Shown: piece by piece, positions 35,179 to 44,002 of the stretch | Layout: each line of letters opens with the position of its first letter | Numbering within the stretch: the first letter of the stretch is position 1 | Notes under the pieces: generated by a model | The model's input: the letters and a program-made list of their open reading frames with translations, nothing else | Databases searched by the model: none | What the model was told of the DNA's origin: nothing | Source of the DNA: Pseudomonas neuropathica | Lineage (GTDB): Bacteria; Pseudomonadota; Gammaproteobacteria; Pseudomonadales; Pseudomonadaceae | Reading direction: 5' to 3' | NCBI RefSeq assembly: GCF_015461835.1 | Contig: NZ_JACOPX010000007.1 | Coordinates: 1 to 64,000, forward strand | Length of the DNA stretch: 64,000 nt | Translations under genes and position numbers: made by a program

Positions 35179-35961
35179 TCAGATTGCGTTATGGGTTTTC
35201 AGCCAGCCCAGACCTGCTTCGGTGGTGGTCAGCGGCTTGTATTCACAGCCAACCCAACCCTGATAACCGATGCGGTCGAGGTGTTCGAACAGGAAGCGGT
35301 AGTTGATTTCACCGGTGCCTGGTTCGTTGCGCCCCGGGTTGTCCGCGAGCTGCACATGGTTGATCTCGCCCAGGTGCGATTGCAGGGTGCGGGCCAGATC
35401 GCCTTCCATGATTTGCATGTGATAGATGTCGTATTGCAGGAACAGATTGGCGCTGCCGACCTGCTCGCGAATCGACAGGGCTTGCGCTGTGTTGTTCAGG
35501 TAGAAACCCGGAATGTCGCGGGTGTTGATCGCTTCCATCACCAGTTTGATGCCCGCTGCCTGCAGCTTGTCGGCGGCGTATTTCAGGTTGGCGACGAAGG
35601 TCTTTTCCACGGTGGCATCGTCAACGCCTTGCGGGCGGATACCGGCCAGGCAGTTGATCTGGGTGTTGCCCAGCACTTGCGCGTAGGCAATCGCCAGATC
35701 GACCCCGGCGCGGAACTCTTCAACCCGGTCCGGCAGGCACGCGATACCGCGCTCGCCCTTGGCCCAGTCACCGGCCGGCAGGTTGAACAGCACTTGGGTC
35801 AGACCGTTGGCGTCGAGCCTGGCCTTGATTTCAGCGGAGCTGAAGTCGTACGGGAACAGGTACTCGACCCCGCTGAAACCAGCCTTGGCGGCGGCGTCGA
35901 AACGGGCAAGGAAATCCTGTTCGGTGAACAGCATGGACAGGTTGGCTGCGAAACGCGGCAT
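35179..35961 (-). CDS. hyi: Hydroxypyruvate isomerase
   Basis: Interconverts hydroxypyruvate and tartronate semialdehyde. The 260-residue TIM barrel starts MPRFAANLSMLFTEQDFL; AGGAG precedes ATG 35961. Metal-binding residues sit in VMEAINTRDIPGF, LQYDIYHMQIMEG, HVQLADNPGRNEPGTGEI and VGCEYKP. The frame is open further upstream into the class C repeat, but that part is not protein-like. Confidence 0.96.
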   Translation of the reverse strand: MPRFAANLSMLFTEQDFLARFDAAAKAGFSGVEYLFPYDFSSAEIKARLDANGLTQVLFNLPAGDWAKGERGIACLPDRVEEFRAGVDLAIAYAQVLGNTQINCLAGIRPQGVDDATVEKTFVANLKYAADKLQAAGIKLVMEAINTRDIPGFYLNNTAQALSIREQVGSANLFLQYDIYHMQIMEGDLARTLQSHLGEINHVQLADNPGRNEPGTGEINYRFLFEHLDRIGYQGWVGCEYKPLTTTEAGLGWLKTHNAI

Positions 35962-36016
35962 GGTGGTCTCCTGAAAAACGGATGTGGCACGGTTGGTCAG
36001 ACTGAACGCGATCAAG

Positions 36017-36130
36017 TCCCCTCTCCTGGGGGAGAGGGTTAGGGTGAGGGGGAATCCAGAGTCTGATCCGAATTTTGCGAGCACCGCAAAACCTTTCCCT
36101 CACCCCAGCCCTCTCCCGGAGGGAGAGGGG
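36017..36130. repeat. Class C palindrome pair between gcl and hyi
   Basis: 36017-36051 and 36097-36130 are near reverse complements (TCCCCTCTCC... against ...GGAGAGGGG) around a 45-base unique centre. Confidence 0.8.
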
Positions 36131-36141
36131 GCTAGTTACGA

Positions 36142-37917
36142 TCAATCAAGCAGCGAAATCGCCGTTGGCGCATCGTTGCCGACCAGCGCCAGGTCTTCGA
36201 ATTCGTTGACGGCGTTGATCTCGGTGCCCATGGAGATGTTGGTCACACGCTCCAGAATGATCTCGACGATCACCGGCACCTTGAACTCTTCGATCATCTG
36301 TTCAGCCTTGCGCAGGGCAGGGGCGATTTCCGAGGGTTCGAACACACGCAGTGCCTTACAGCCGAGGCCTTCAGCCACTGCGACGTGGTCAACACCGTAA
36401 CCGTTGAGTTCCGGCGCGTTCAGGTTATCGAAGGACAGCTGCACGCAGTAGTCCATTTCGAACCCGCGCTGGGCCTGACGGATCAGACCCAGGTACGAGT
36501 TGTTCACCACGACGTGGATGTACGGCAGTTTGAACTGAGCGCCGACCGCCAGTTCTTCGATCATGAACTGGAAGTCATAGTCCCCCGACAGGGCCACGAC
36601 TTTACGGCTCGAATCGGCCTTCACCACGCCCAGCGCTGCCGGAATGGTCCAGCCCAACGGGCCGGCCTGGCCACAGTTGATCCAGTGACGCGGCTTGTAG
36701 ACGTGCAGGAACTGCGCGCCGGCAATCTGCGACAGACCAATGGTGCTGACGTAGCAGGTGTCTTTGCCGAACACCTGGTTCATCTCTTCGTAAACGCGCT
36801 GTGGTTTCACCGGCACGTTGTCGAAGTGGGTCTTGCGATGCAGGCTGGCTTTGCGCTGCTGGCAATCTTGCAGCCAGGCACTGCGGTTTTTCAGCTTGCC
36901 GGCGGCTTGCCATTCACGTGCCACTTCGATGAACACGGTCAGTGCTGCAGCGGCGTCGGAAACGATGCCCAGATCCGGCGTGAACACACGACCGATCTGC
37001 GTGCCTTCGATGTCGACGTGAATGAACTTGCGACCTTCGGTGTAAACGTCAACCGAACCGGTGTGACGGTTGGCCCAACGGTTACCGATCCCCAACACCA
37101 CGTCAGATTTCAGCATGGTCGCGTTGCCGTAGCGGTGCGAAGTCTGCAGACCGACCATGCCCACCATCAACGGGTGATCGTCCGGGATGGTGCCCCAGCC
37201 CATCAGGGTCGGGATCACCGGGATGCCGGTCAGCTCAGCGAATTCAACCAGCAGATCGCTGGCGTCGGCGTTGATGATGCCGCCGCCGGCCACCAGCAAT
37301 GGACGCTCAGCCTGATCGAGCAGAGCCAAAGCCTTTTCAACCTGAACGCGGGTAGCAGTCGGTTTGGCCAATGGCAGCGGTTGGTAAGCGTCGATGTCGA
37401 ATTCGATTTCGGCCATCTGCACGTCGAACGGCAGGTCGATCAGCACTGGACCTGGACGGCCGGAGCGCATTTCAAAGAACGCTTTCTGGAACGCGTAAGG
37501 CACTTGGCCCGGTTCCAGAACAGTGGTCGCCCACTTGGTGACTGGCTTGACGATGCTGGTGATGTCGACAGCCTGGAAGTCTTCCTTGTGCATACGGGCG
37601 CGGGGTGCCTGGCCGGTAATGCAGAGGATTGGAATCGAGTCGGCCGAGGCGCTGTAGAGCCCGGTGACCATATCGGTACCGGCAGGGCCGGAAGTACCGA
37701 TGCACACGCCGATGTTGCCGGCCTTGGTGCGGGTGTAGCCCTCGGCCATGTGCGAGGCGCCTTCCACGTGGCGAGCAAGGACGTGATCGATGCCACCGAC
37801 TTTCTGCAAGGCGGAGTACAGCGGGTTGATGGCAGCGCCCGGGATGCCAAAAGCGGTATCAACCCCTTCACGGCGCATCACCAGAACGGCGGCTTCGATT
37901 GCTCTCATTTTGCTCAT
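36142..37917 (-). CDS. gcl: Glyoxylate carboligase
   Basis: Thiamine-diphosphate enzyme joining two glyoxylate to tartronate semialdehyde and CO2. The 591 residues from ATG 37917 start [27 protein letters not shown]. The Gcl-typical replacement of the ThDP-activating glutamate by valine appears to be present in the N-terminal cofactor loop ([15 protein letters not shown]... [18 protein letters not shown]). The C-terminal ThDP-binding [15 protein letters not shown] and [12 protein letters not shown] are seen. First gene of the operon, with operators upstream. Confidence 0.97.
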   Translation of the reverse strand: MSKMRAIEAAVLVMRREGVDTAFGIPGAAINPLYSALQKVGGIDHVLARHVEGASHMAEGYTRTKAGNIGVCIGTSGPAGTDMVTGLYSASADSIPILCITGQAPRARMHKEDFQAVDITSIVKPVTKWATTVLEPGQVPYAFQKAFFEMRSGRPGPVLIDLPFDVQMAEIEFDIDAYQPLPLAKPTATRVQVEKALALLDQAERPLLVAGGGIINADASDLLVEFAELTGIPVIPTLMGWGTIPDDHPLMVGMVGLQTSHRYGNATMLKSDVVLGIGNRWANRHTGSVDVYTEGRKFIHVDIEGTQIGRVFTPDLGIVSDAAAALTVFIEVAREWQAAGKLKNRSAWLQDCQQRKASLHRKTHFDNVPVKPQRVYEEMNQVFGKDTCYVSTIGLSQIAGAQFLHVYKPRHWINCGQAGPLGWTIPAALGVVKADSSRKVVALSGDYDFQFMIEELAVGAQFKLPYIHVVVNNSYLGLIRQAQRGFEMDYCVQLSFDNLNAPELNGYGVDHVAVAEGLGCKALRVFEPSEIAPALRKAEQMIEEFKVPVIVEIILERVTNISMGTEINAVNEFEDLALVGNDAPTAISLLD

Positions 37918-37944
37918 GGTTTTGTGCCTCTTTACGTTTTGTAA

Positions 37945-37954
37945 TTGTATACAA
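37945..37954. promoter_or_regulatory. Palindromic operator TTGTATACAA, gcl-proximal
   Basis: Perfect 10-base palindrome 28 bases before the gcl start. The identical word recurs at 38083-38092. Such sites are typical of GntR/FCD regulators; no such regulator gene lies in the window. Confidence 0.7.
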
Positions 37955-38082
37955 GTGGCTTTGCGCAGAGTGTATTCACGGCGGACGGCGCAGGTCAATC
38001 CATTTTCTCAAGCGCCTGTTTCATTCGTCGGAAGCCTGTCTAACTGTGGCTTTTCGTCGCATGTGGCGCTTTTCGAGAATTA

Positions 38083-38092
38083 TTGTATACAA
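38083..38092. promoter_or_regulatory. Palindromic operator TTGTATACAA, distal copy
   Basis: Second exact copy, 138 bases from the first and about 94 bases before the divergent GlcG/HbpS-like gene, in AT-rich DNA. One regulator could thus control both directions. Confidence 0.7.
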
Positions 38093-38185
38093 AAAAATAA
38101 TTCATTGTGTTCTATTTGTTGTATCGGCCTGCGGCAGACAACCGCAGGCCCACGACTTTCCCTATAACAAAATGAGGACGGCACC

Positions 38186-38626
38186 ATGAGCGCTTTAACC
38201 TTGAAAGTCGCAGTCAACCTGGTCAACGAAGCCATCAACGCAGGGCGCGGCATCAACGCTGCGCCGCTGACCATCGCGGTACTCGATACCGGCGGCCACC
38301 TGATCACCCTGCAACGCGAAGACGGCGCAAGCCTGCTACGCCCGAACATCGCCATCGGCAAAGCCTGGGGCGCCATCGCGCTGGGCAAAGGCTCGCGCCT
38401 GCTGGCACTCGACGCGCAACAACGCCCGGCGTTTATTGCCGCGCTGAACAGCATGGGCCAGGGCAGCGTCGTGCCGGCACCGGGTGGTGTGTTGATTCGG
38501 GATCAGGCGGGGAATGTGCTGGGCGCGATCGGGATTAGCGGGGATTTGTCGGATATTGATGAGCAGGTGGCGATCAGGGCGGTGGAGGCGTTGGAGTTGC
38601 GGGCGGATGCGGGGGTGGCGGCTTGA
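38186..38626 (+). CDS. GlcG/HbpS family (DUF336) protein
   Basis: 146 residues, MSALTLKVAVNLVNEAINAG..., with the family core LTIAVLDTGGHLITLQREDGASLLRPNIAIGKAWGA and PGGVLIRDQAGNVLGAIGISGD. GAGGACGGCACC precedes ATG. The family includes heme-binding HbpS and GlcG of glycolate loci. Divergence from gcl with shared operators suggests a role linked to glycolate/glyoxylate, but the biochemical role is unknown. Confidence 0.88.
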   Translation: MSALTLKVAVNLVNEAINAGRGINAAPLTIAVLDTGGHLITLQREDGASLLRPNIAIGKAWGAIALGKGSRLLALDAQQRPAFIAALNSMGQGSVVPAPGGVLIRDQAGNVLGAIGISGDLSDIDEQVAIRAVEALELRADAGVAA

Positions 38627-38650
38627 ATCTGCGTTGATTGAATAACCGCT

Positions 38651-38743
38651 ATCGCGAGCAGGCTCACTCCTACAGGGATTTGTGTTCAGACACAAAATGT
38701 TTGAACACCCCAGATCCCTTGTAGGAGTGAGCCTGCTCGCGAT
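38651..38743. repeat. REPIN upstream of the RAYT gene
   Basis: ATCGCGAGCAGGCTCACTCC at 38651-38670 and its reverse complement at 38724-38743 form 24-bp arms (38651-38674, 38720-38743). The same REP word flanks the RAYT gene on the other side and recurs at 41075-41163 and 46756-46847. Confidence 0.9.
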
Positions 38744-38838
38744 TGCTATCTACCAGACACATCCTGCCAACAGTTGACCGCTCCATTTGTCTTTCCCGGT
38801 ACTAGCCTTTTCATGACCTGATCACAGAGGGCAAAGGA

Positions 38839-39297
38839 ATGCCGGATCTACCTGCTGCACATAAATTGCGAGTCGGGCGCTATACCGAAGTCAGTCGAAT
38901 CTATCTGTTAACCAGCACCACTTATCAACGAAAGCCGATTTTCACGAATTTTGCCTTGGGAAAACTGGTCGCTGATCAATTTCGACACGCGCAAGATTCG
39001 GGGCTGGTGAGCTCATTAGCCTGGGTAGTCATGCCAGATCATTTCCATTGGCTGATTGAATTGCGACGAGGTTCATTGAGTGAGGTGATGCAAAAAACCA
39101 AATCGCTGAGCACCAAGGCTGTCAGGCACGCTTCCGGTGGAAACAGCGTTCTCTGGCAGAGAGGGTTTCATGACCGCGCGCTGAGACGTGAAGAAGACCT
39201 GGTGAAGATGGCGCGTTATGTCGTGGCTAACCCGTTGCGGGCTGGTTTGGTTAAGAAGCTTGGCGACTATCCGCTGTGGGATGCCATTTGGGTTTGA
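38839..39297 (+). mobile_element. REP-associated tyrosine transposase (RAYT, TnpA_REP)
   Basis: 152-residue Y1-transposase-like protein expected to nick REP hairpins. The HxH metal motif is H68-F-H70 (VVMPDHFHWLIEL), and the catalytic tyrosine is Y127 in ARYVVANPLRAGLV. LWQRGFHDRALR, also typical of the family, is present. The frame is complete. REP palindromes lie 95 bases upstream and 20 bases downstream, the usual RAYT layout. These are domesticated single-copy genes rather than insertion sequences. Confidence 0.93.
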
Positions 39298-39317
39298 GCT
39301 GAAACCGAGTCGCCTCG

Positions 39318-39383
39318 ATCGCGAGCAGGCTCACTCCTACAGGGGAACGCATTCCAAATGTGGGAGCGAGCTTGCTCGCGAAG
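39318..39383. repeat. REP pair downstream of the RAYT gene
   Basis: ATCGCGAGCAGGCTCACTCC (39318-39337) is followed by an inverted GTGGGAGCGAGCTTGCTCGC (39360-39379) copy. The two arms belong to different REP variants, so this pair is hybrid. Confidence 0.85.
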
Positions 39384-39399
39384 CAGTCGCCGCGGTCTA

Positions 39400-40005
39400 T
39401 CAGTCCGGCTCACACCCCTTCAACACCAGCCGGATAATCGTCTGCGCCGCCGCTTCATAATCGGCCTCGTCCAGCTTGTCCTTGCCGGTCACCGCAGAAA
39501 TCTGCCAGTCGAAGTCGGCGTAGGTCTGGGTCGCGGCCCAGATGCTGAACATCAGGTGATTAGGGTCGATCGGGGCGATCTGGCCTCGGTCAATCCAGCT
39601 TTGGATGCAATTGATGTTGTGCTTGGCCTGGCCGTTGAGTTGCTCGACCAGGTCGGCGCTCAGGTGTGGTGCGCCGTGCATGATTTCGCTGGCAAATACC
39701 TTCGAGGCGAAGGGCAGGTCGCGGGAGATGCGGATTTTCGAGCGGATATAGCCGCTCAGCACTTCGCTCGGCACACCGTCCGGATTGAACGGAGTCGAGG
39801 CCTGCAAAATCGGCACGATGATGCTTTCCAGAACCTCGCGGTAGAGGTTCTCCTTGGACTTGAAGTAGTAGTAGACGTTGGGCTTGGGCAATCCCGCCTT
39901 GGCGGCGATGTCGCTGGTTTTGGTCGCAGCGAAGCCCTTGTCGGCAAACTCCTCACTGGCGGCACGCAGGATCAGTTCTTTGTTGCGCTCGCGGATTGTG
40001 CTCAT
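39400..40005 (-). CDS. TetR family regulator (RutR/YcdC-type C-terminal domain)
   Basis: 201 residues from ATG 40005 (MSTIRERNKELILRAA). The N-terminal helix-turn-helix is FADKGFAATKTSDIAAKAGLPKPNVYYYFKSKENLY (about 18-55). The C-terminal domain (FASEIMHGAPHLS, IDPNHLMFSIWAATQTYADFDWQI) is of the RutR type that senses pyrimidines or related ligands. The target is unknown. It is divergent from the DUF808 gene with a 135-base gap, so self-control or control of that gene is possible. Confidence 0.9.
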   Translation of the reverse strand: MSTIRERNKELILRAASEEFADKGFAATKTSDIAAKAGLPKPNVYYYFKSKENLYREVLESIIVPILQASTPFNPDGVPSEVLSGYIRSKIRISRDLPFASKVFASEIMHGAPHLSADLVEQLNGQAKHNINCIQSWIDRGQIAPIDPNHLMFSIWAATQTYADFDWQISAVTGKDKLDEADYEAAAQTIIRLVLKGCEPD

Positions 40006-40140
40006 AAACCCGGTGGTTCCTTGCCTGTTCTGGCGGTTGCGCATGGTAGCACCGGCCTCGCGCAGCGCTCAAGAATGCCCCGTGTGGTCTGTGGTCGCGT
40101 TATGCTTCGCACCATTCATACATAAAAGGAAACAGGATTC

Positions 40141-41055
40141 ATGGCAGGAAGCAGTTTGCTGGTGCTGGTCGACGATATTGCCACTGTGCTGGATGACGTG
40201 GCGTTGATGAGCAAAATGGCCGCCAAGAAGACCGCCGGCGTACTCGGCGATGATCTGGCGCTCAACGCCCAGCAGGTCTCCGGCGTGCGTGCCGAACGGG
40301 AAATCCCCGTGGTCTGGGCCGTGGCCAAGGGTTCGTTCGTCAACAAACTGATTCTGGTGCCATCGGCGCTGGCGATCAGTGCGTTCGTGCCGTGGCTGGT
40401 GACGCCATTGTTGATGGTCGGCGGTGCGTATCTGTGTTTTGAGGGTTTTGAGAAGCTTGCGCACAAGTTTCTGCACAGCAAGGCTGAAGACGAGGTCGAA
40501 CATGCGCAACTGACTGAGGCGGTAGCCGATCCGGCGACCGATCTGGTGGCCTACGAGAAAGACAAGATCAAAGGCGCGATCCGCACTGACTTTATCCTCT
40601 CCGCAGAAATCATCGCAATCACCCTGGGCACCGTGGCTACTGCTTCGCTGACTCAGCAAGTAATCGTGATGTCCGGTATCGCGATTGTGATGACGGTGGG
40701 CGTGTATGGACTGGTGGCGGGCATCGTCAAACTCGACGACCTCGGCCTGTGGCTGACGAAAAAACCTGGGCAGATGGCGAAGAAAATCGGCAGCGCGATC
40801 CTCAGCGCCGCGCCGTACATGATGAAAACCCTGTCGGTGGTCGGCACGGCGGCGATGTTCCTGGTTGGCGGCGGCATCCTCACCCACGGTGTGCCGGTGC
40901 TGCATGACTGGATTGAAGGCGTTGGCGCGGCGGCCGGCAGTGTCGGGTTTGCGGTGCCGATGTTGCTCAATGGTGTCGCGGGGATCATCGCTGGCGCGGT
41001 GGTGTTGGCGGTGGTTTCTGTCGTCGGCAAAATCTGGAAAGCCCTGAAAAACTGA
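40141..41055 (+). CDS. DUF808 family membrane protein (YedI-like)
   Basis: 304 residues beginning [46 protein letters not shown], the diagnostic DUF808 N-terminus. Several membrane helices follow (about 75-105, 155-200, 235-260, 275-298). Function is unknown throughout the family. It ends before a class A REPIN and a shared terminator. Confidence 0.9.
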   Translation: MAGSSLLVLVDDIATVLDDVALMSKMAAKKTAGVLGDDLALNAQQVSGVRAEREIPVVWAVAKGSFVNKLILVPSALAISAFVPWLVTPLLMVGGAYLCFEGFEKLAHKFLHSKAEDEVEHAQLTEAVADPATDLVAYEKDKIKGAIRTDFILSAEIIAITLGTVATASLTQQVIVMSGIAIVMTVGVYGLVAGIVKLDDLGLWLTKKPGQMAKKIGSAILSAAPYMMKTLSVVGTAAMFLVGGGILTHGVPVLHDWIEGVGAAAGSVGFAVPMLLNGVAGIIAGAVVLAVVSVVGKIWKALKN

Positions 41056-41074
41056 CACTCAACACAAACCCCTT

Positions 41075-41163
41075 TGTAGGAGTGAGCCTGCTCGCGATAG
41101 CGGTGTGTCAGCACTGCAAATGGTGGCTGGTGCACCGTTATCGCGAGCAGGCTCACTCCTACA
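41075..41163. repeat. REPIN, class A: 25-bp perfect inverted repeat
   Basis: 41075-41099 and 41139-41163 are exact reverse complements (TGTAGGAGTGAGCCTGCTCG...). Same word as the REP copies flanking the RAYT gene. Confidence 0.9.
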
Positions 41164-41184
41164 GTTGATTTGTGTTGTGCCAGT

Positions 41185-41220
41185 AAAAAGGCCATTCAAT
41201 TTTCATTGAATGGCCTTTTT
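41185..41220. terminator. Bidirectional terminator between DUF808 and mlaA
   Basis: AAAAAGGCCATTCAAT (41185-41200) pairs perfectly over 16 bases with 41205-41220 around TTTC, with A/T runs on both ends serving both converging genes. Confidence 0.9.
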
Positions 41221-41234
41221 TGTGCCTGCCGGAA

Positions 41235-42023
41235 TTACTCGGCGATCTGCAACTTACGCGCCTCGGTATACACGTAACGCACCTTCTCGTACTCGAACGG
41301 CGAGTTCATCTGGCCGTAGCGGAAGCTGGTCTGGTAGCGCTTGTCGACCGCGCGCAGGGCCCAGATTTCCGGGTGGTTGGAGCTGACTTCCGAGACGTTG
41401 AGGAAGTTGATCGCTGATTCGGCGGTGTAATCCACAGCAAGACCGGCGGTGTCGCGGATGTTCGACGGGCCGAGGATTGGCAACACGAAGTAGGCGCCGC
41501 CCGGTACACCGTAGAAGCCCAGGGTCTGGCCGAAGTCTTCGCTCTGGCGCGGCAGGCCCATGGCGGTCGCTGGGTCCCAAAGGCCGGCAATGCCGATGGT
41601 GGTGTTGAGTAGCAGGCGCGCGGTGGTTTCCATCGAGCGCTGACCTTTGAACTGCAACAGGCTGTTGACCAGGTTCGGCACGTCACCGAGGTTGTTGAAG
41701 AAGTTGCTTACCCCGGTACGCACAAAACTCGGCGTGATGTAGCGATAGCCATCGACCACCGGCAGGAACACCCATTGGTCGAAGCGGTAGTTGAAGTGGT
41801 AAACCCGACGGTTCCACGATTCCAGCGGGTCGTAGACGTTCAGCGCGTTGAGCGTCGAACGCTCGAATTCGCGCTGATCCAGCCCCGGGTTGAACTTGAG
41901 TTTGGACAGCGGCTCTTTGAAGCCGTCGCTGTCGACGACGACCGGCGCGTTGGCTTTACTGTTGTCGGCCTGGGCCACGCCTGCGCAGAGGAGCGCTGCC
42001 ATCAGCAGGAGATATTTAGCCAC
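41235..42023 (-). CDS. mlaA: MlaA/VacJ family outer-membrane lipid asymmetry protein
   Basis: 262 residues with the MlaA core: YDPLESWNRRVYHFNYRFDQWVFLPV, FFNNLGDVPNLVNSLLQFK, GIAGLWDPATAMGLPRQSEDFGQTLGFYGVPGGAYFVLPILGPSNIRD. The protein removes misplaced phospholipids from the outer leaflet. The start is GTG 42023, overlapping the hydrolase stop by 8 bases, with GGAG upstream. Oddity: C13 is preceded by ALL, not a usable lipobox, while AQA-D at 17-20 looks like a signal peptidase I site. This copy may therefore not be lipidated. Confidence 0.93.
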   Translation of the reverse strand: MAKYLLLMAALLCAGVAQADNSKANAPVVVDSDGFKEPLSKLKFNPGLDQREFERSTLNALNVYDPLESWNRRVYHFNYRFDQWVFLPVVDGYRYITPSFVRTGVSNFFNNLGDVPNLVNSLLQFKGQRSMETTARLLLNTTIGIAGLWDPATAMGLPRQSEDFGQTLGFYGVPGGAYFVLPILGPSNIRDTAGLAVDYTAESAINFLNVSEVSSNHPEIWALRAVDKRYQTSFRYGQMNSPFEYEKVRYVYTEARKLQIAE

Positions 42024-43314
42024 GGAAGAACTCCAGCATGGCGTCGCTGTTGACGCGGTAGTTAAGGTTGCCGCAATGGCCGCCCAGTGGATAAACGGTC
42101 AGACGATCACCGAACGTTTTACGCAGGAAACCAAGGTCGCCCGGGCCGAGGATCACGTCGTCGGCGTTGTGCATGACGGCGATTTTCGGGCTGTCGTGCA
42201 GGTAATCCTTGAGTGCATAAAGGCTGACCTGGTCGATCAGTTGCAGCAGGCTGCCGCCGTCGGTGCGTGCACGCCACATCGGGATCACCTGATCGGTCAG
42301 GTAGCAGTCGAAGTCGCACTGCAGCGCACGCTTGAGGAACGGCGTGAGGCTGGTGCCTTCGGTGATCGGGAACTTCGGCGGGGTGATCAGGCCGCGACGG
42401 TTGATCAGATCCGAGGTGAAGGCAATGTCGGCCGCCGAGAAGCGGAACGAGGTGCCGATCAGCATCGCCATCTGTTCGTTGGTCAGGTGCTGCTTGGACT
42501 GCTGGAAGTCGTAGAGCAGCGCATCGTTGAGGTCGATGTAGCCTTTCTGCTGGAAGTAGCGGGTCAGCTTCGACAGCACCAGTTCATAGAACGTGGTGCT
42601 GTTGTTGATGCCTTTCACCTCGGTTTGCACCAACTTGTCGAGGTTGGTCACCGAGGTGTAGAGGTTGACCGGCGGATTGAGCAGCAGGACTTTCTTGAAG
42701 TTGAAGCTGCGGCGCGTTTCGTCCAGATGCGCGACGAACGCGGCATCAAGGGCGCCGAGGCTGTAACCGGTCAGGTAATACTCGGTCACCGGCAGTTTCG
42801 GGTTCTGCGCGCGCACGGCCTGCATCACCCGGTACATGTCTTCGGCGTCTTCCTTGGTCACGCCCGGGGTCGCGAAGCGCGAGGCGGCGCTGATGAAGTC
42901 GAAACTGGTCGGCGACGACAATTGCACGACGTGGTAGCCGGCCTTGTAGTAGAGCTTTTTCAGGTATTCGTTGAGGGTGCTGTCATAACGCGCGCCGGTG
43001 CCGGCGATCAGGAAGATCAGCGGTGCCGGTTTGTCCTGGGTGGCGATGCGATAGGTGAGTTTTTTCACCGCCCAGAAGTTGTCCGGCAGGATGAACTCTC
43101 GCTCCGGGCGCAACGTGAGGCTGCGGTCCGACTGAGTGATGTCGTCGTCCAGCGGCAATTCCGGGCGCAAGTCCGGCGGCGTCGTGGCGATAGTCGCCTC
43201 GAACGGGTTGGTCAGGGGGTAGCCATAACTGGCGGCATCGATATCCACCGCCAGTGCGGACGCACTCAAAATAAGGCCGCTGAACAGCGCGGCGAAGCGC
43301 AAGGAACGGAGCAT
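42016..43314 (-). CDS. Exported alpha/beta-hydrolase, partner of mlaA
   Basis: 432 residues with a signal peptide (MLRSLRFAALFSGLILSASALA). The hydrolase fold shows PLIFLIAGTGARYDS (oxyanion side), the nucleophile elbow TGYSLGALDA, the acid in HNADDVILGPGD and the His in PLGGHCGNL. It is probably a periplasmic lipase or esterase. Its stop overlaps mlaA, giving coupled translation and suggesting a joint role in envelope lipid turnover. The substrate is not known. Confidence 0.85.
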   Translation of the reverse strand: MLRSLRFAALFSGLILSASALAVDIDAASYGYPLTNPFEATIATTPPDLRPELPLDDDITQSDRSLTLRPEREFILPDNFWAVKKLTYRIATQDKPAPLIFLIAGTGARYDSTLNEYLKKLYYKAGYHVVQLSSPTSFDFISAASRFATPGVTKEDAEDMYRVMQAVRAQNPKLPVTEYYLTGYSLGALDAAFVAHLDETRRSFNFKKVLLLNPPVNLYTSVTNLDKLVQTEVKGINNSTTFYELVLSKLTRYFQQKGYIDLNDALLYDFQQSKQHLTNEQMAMLIGTSFRFSAADIAFTSDLINRRGLITPPKFPITEGTSLTPFLKRALQCDFDCYLTDQVIPMWRARTDGGSLLQLIDQVSLYALKDYLHDSPKIAVMHNADDVILGPGDLGFLRKTFGDRLTVYPLGGHCGNLNYRVNSDAMLEFFRG

Positions 43315-43538
43315 GACTAGATCCCTTAGAGGAAGGTGCCGAATGAAGTTCGCAGGCTATGACCACCGGGTTTGCGCCAAAGTGCCATGCTGCGGCACCA
43401 AACAGGCAGAATTCGGAGTAATAGTAGCTGGACGATACACTTTGCACTGCCTGAATGAACAGTTAACAGTTGTTAGTTCTTGCACACGGCTGGCGGCAGA
43501 TTAAGCTGGCCGCCGATTTCCGAAGATTGGAGTGTTTC

Positions 43539-43907
43539 ATGTCCCGCCGTTTGCCCGTGATTTTGCTGCTCGTTCTGTTGCCGTTGTGGCTGGCCGCCAG
43601 TTATGGCGCGCGTTATGGCTTTATGGAAGACGGAAAGTGGGTGGGCATCTGCGTCGACGAGGCCAGCCGCTGGGAATGTCAGGTGCGGTCGAACCTGGGC
43701 TTGATGATTCACTTCAAGGTGTTGGGCTGGACGGCACTGGGCGCGGCGTTGATCGGTTTCGTGTTGCCGGGGCGGGCAGGGTGGTGGCTGGCGGTGCTGG
43801 CGCTGGTATTCGGGGCGCCGGCGCTGGCGTTGTACAACACGACATTGGCGGTGTTTGCGCTGGTGATTGCCGGGTTGCGTCTGGTCCGCGAGTCCCGCAG
43901 CGCCTGA
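43539..43907 (+). CDS. Small membrane protein, unknown function
   Basis: 122 residues from ATG 43539 with GGAG 6 bases upstream. An N-terminal helix (about 5-22), a short exposed part with two cysteines (GICVDEASRWECQVRS), and two further helices (about 62-80 and 84-115) are seen. The two cysteines could form a periplasmic disulfide. No family recognised. Confidence 0.7.
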   Translation: MSRRLPVILLLVLLPLWLAASYGARYGFMEDGKWVGICVDEASRWECQVRSNLGLMIHFKVLGWTALGAALIGFVLPGRAGWWLAVLALVFGAPALALYNTTLAVFALVIAGLRLVRESRSA

Positions 43908-43910
43908 TGG

Positions 43911-43988
43911 AAAAGATCGCAGCCTTCGGCAGCTCCTACATTGAAATGGCGTACACCTTGTAGGAGTTGCCGAAGGCTGCGATCTTTT
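43911..43988. repeat. REPIN, class B (one mismatch)
   Basis: 43911-43940 and 43959-43988 are reverse complements except for one base (AGCT against AGTT in the inner part). It lies between converging genes. Confidence 0.88.
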
Positions 43989-44002
43989 GATCTTGCTTTT
44001 GA

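Noticed and set aside
37945..38092. LexA-type SOS boxes
   Set aside because: TTGTATACAA lacks the CTG-N10-CAG pattern; it is a shorter palindrome of the GntR type.
38839..39297. Insertion sequence of the IS200/IS605 group
   Set aside because: The protein shares the HxH/Tyr chemistry, but the single gene flanked by REP palindromes and the YVVANPLRAGLV motif identify a RAYT, not an IS.
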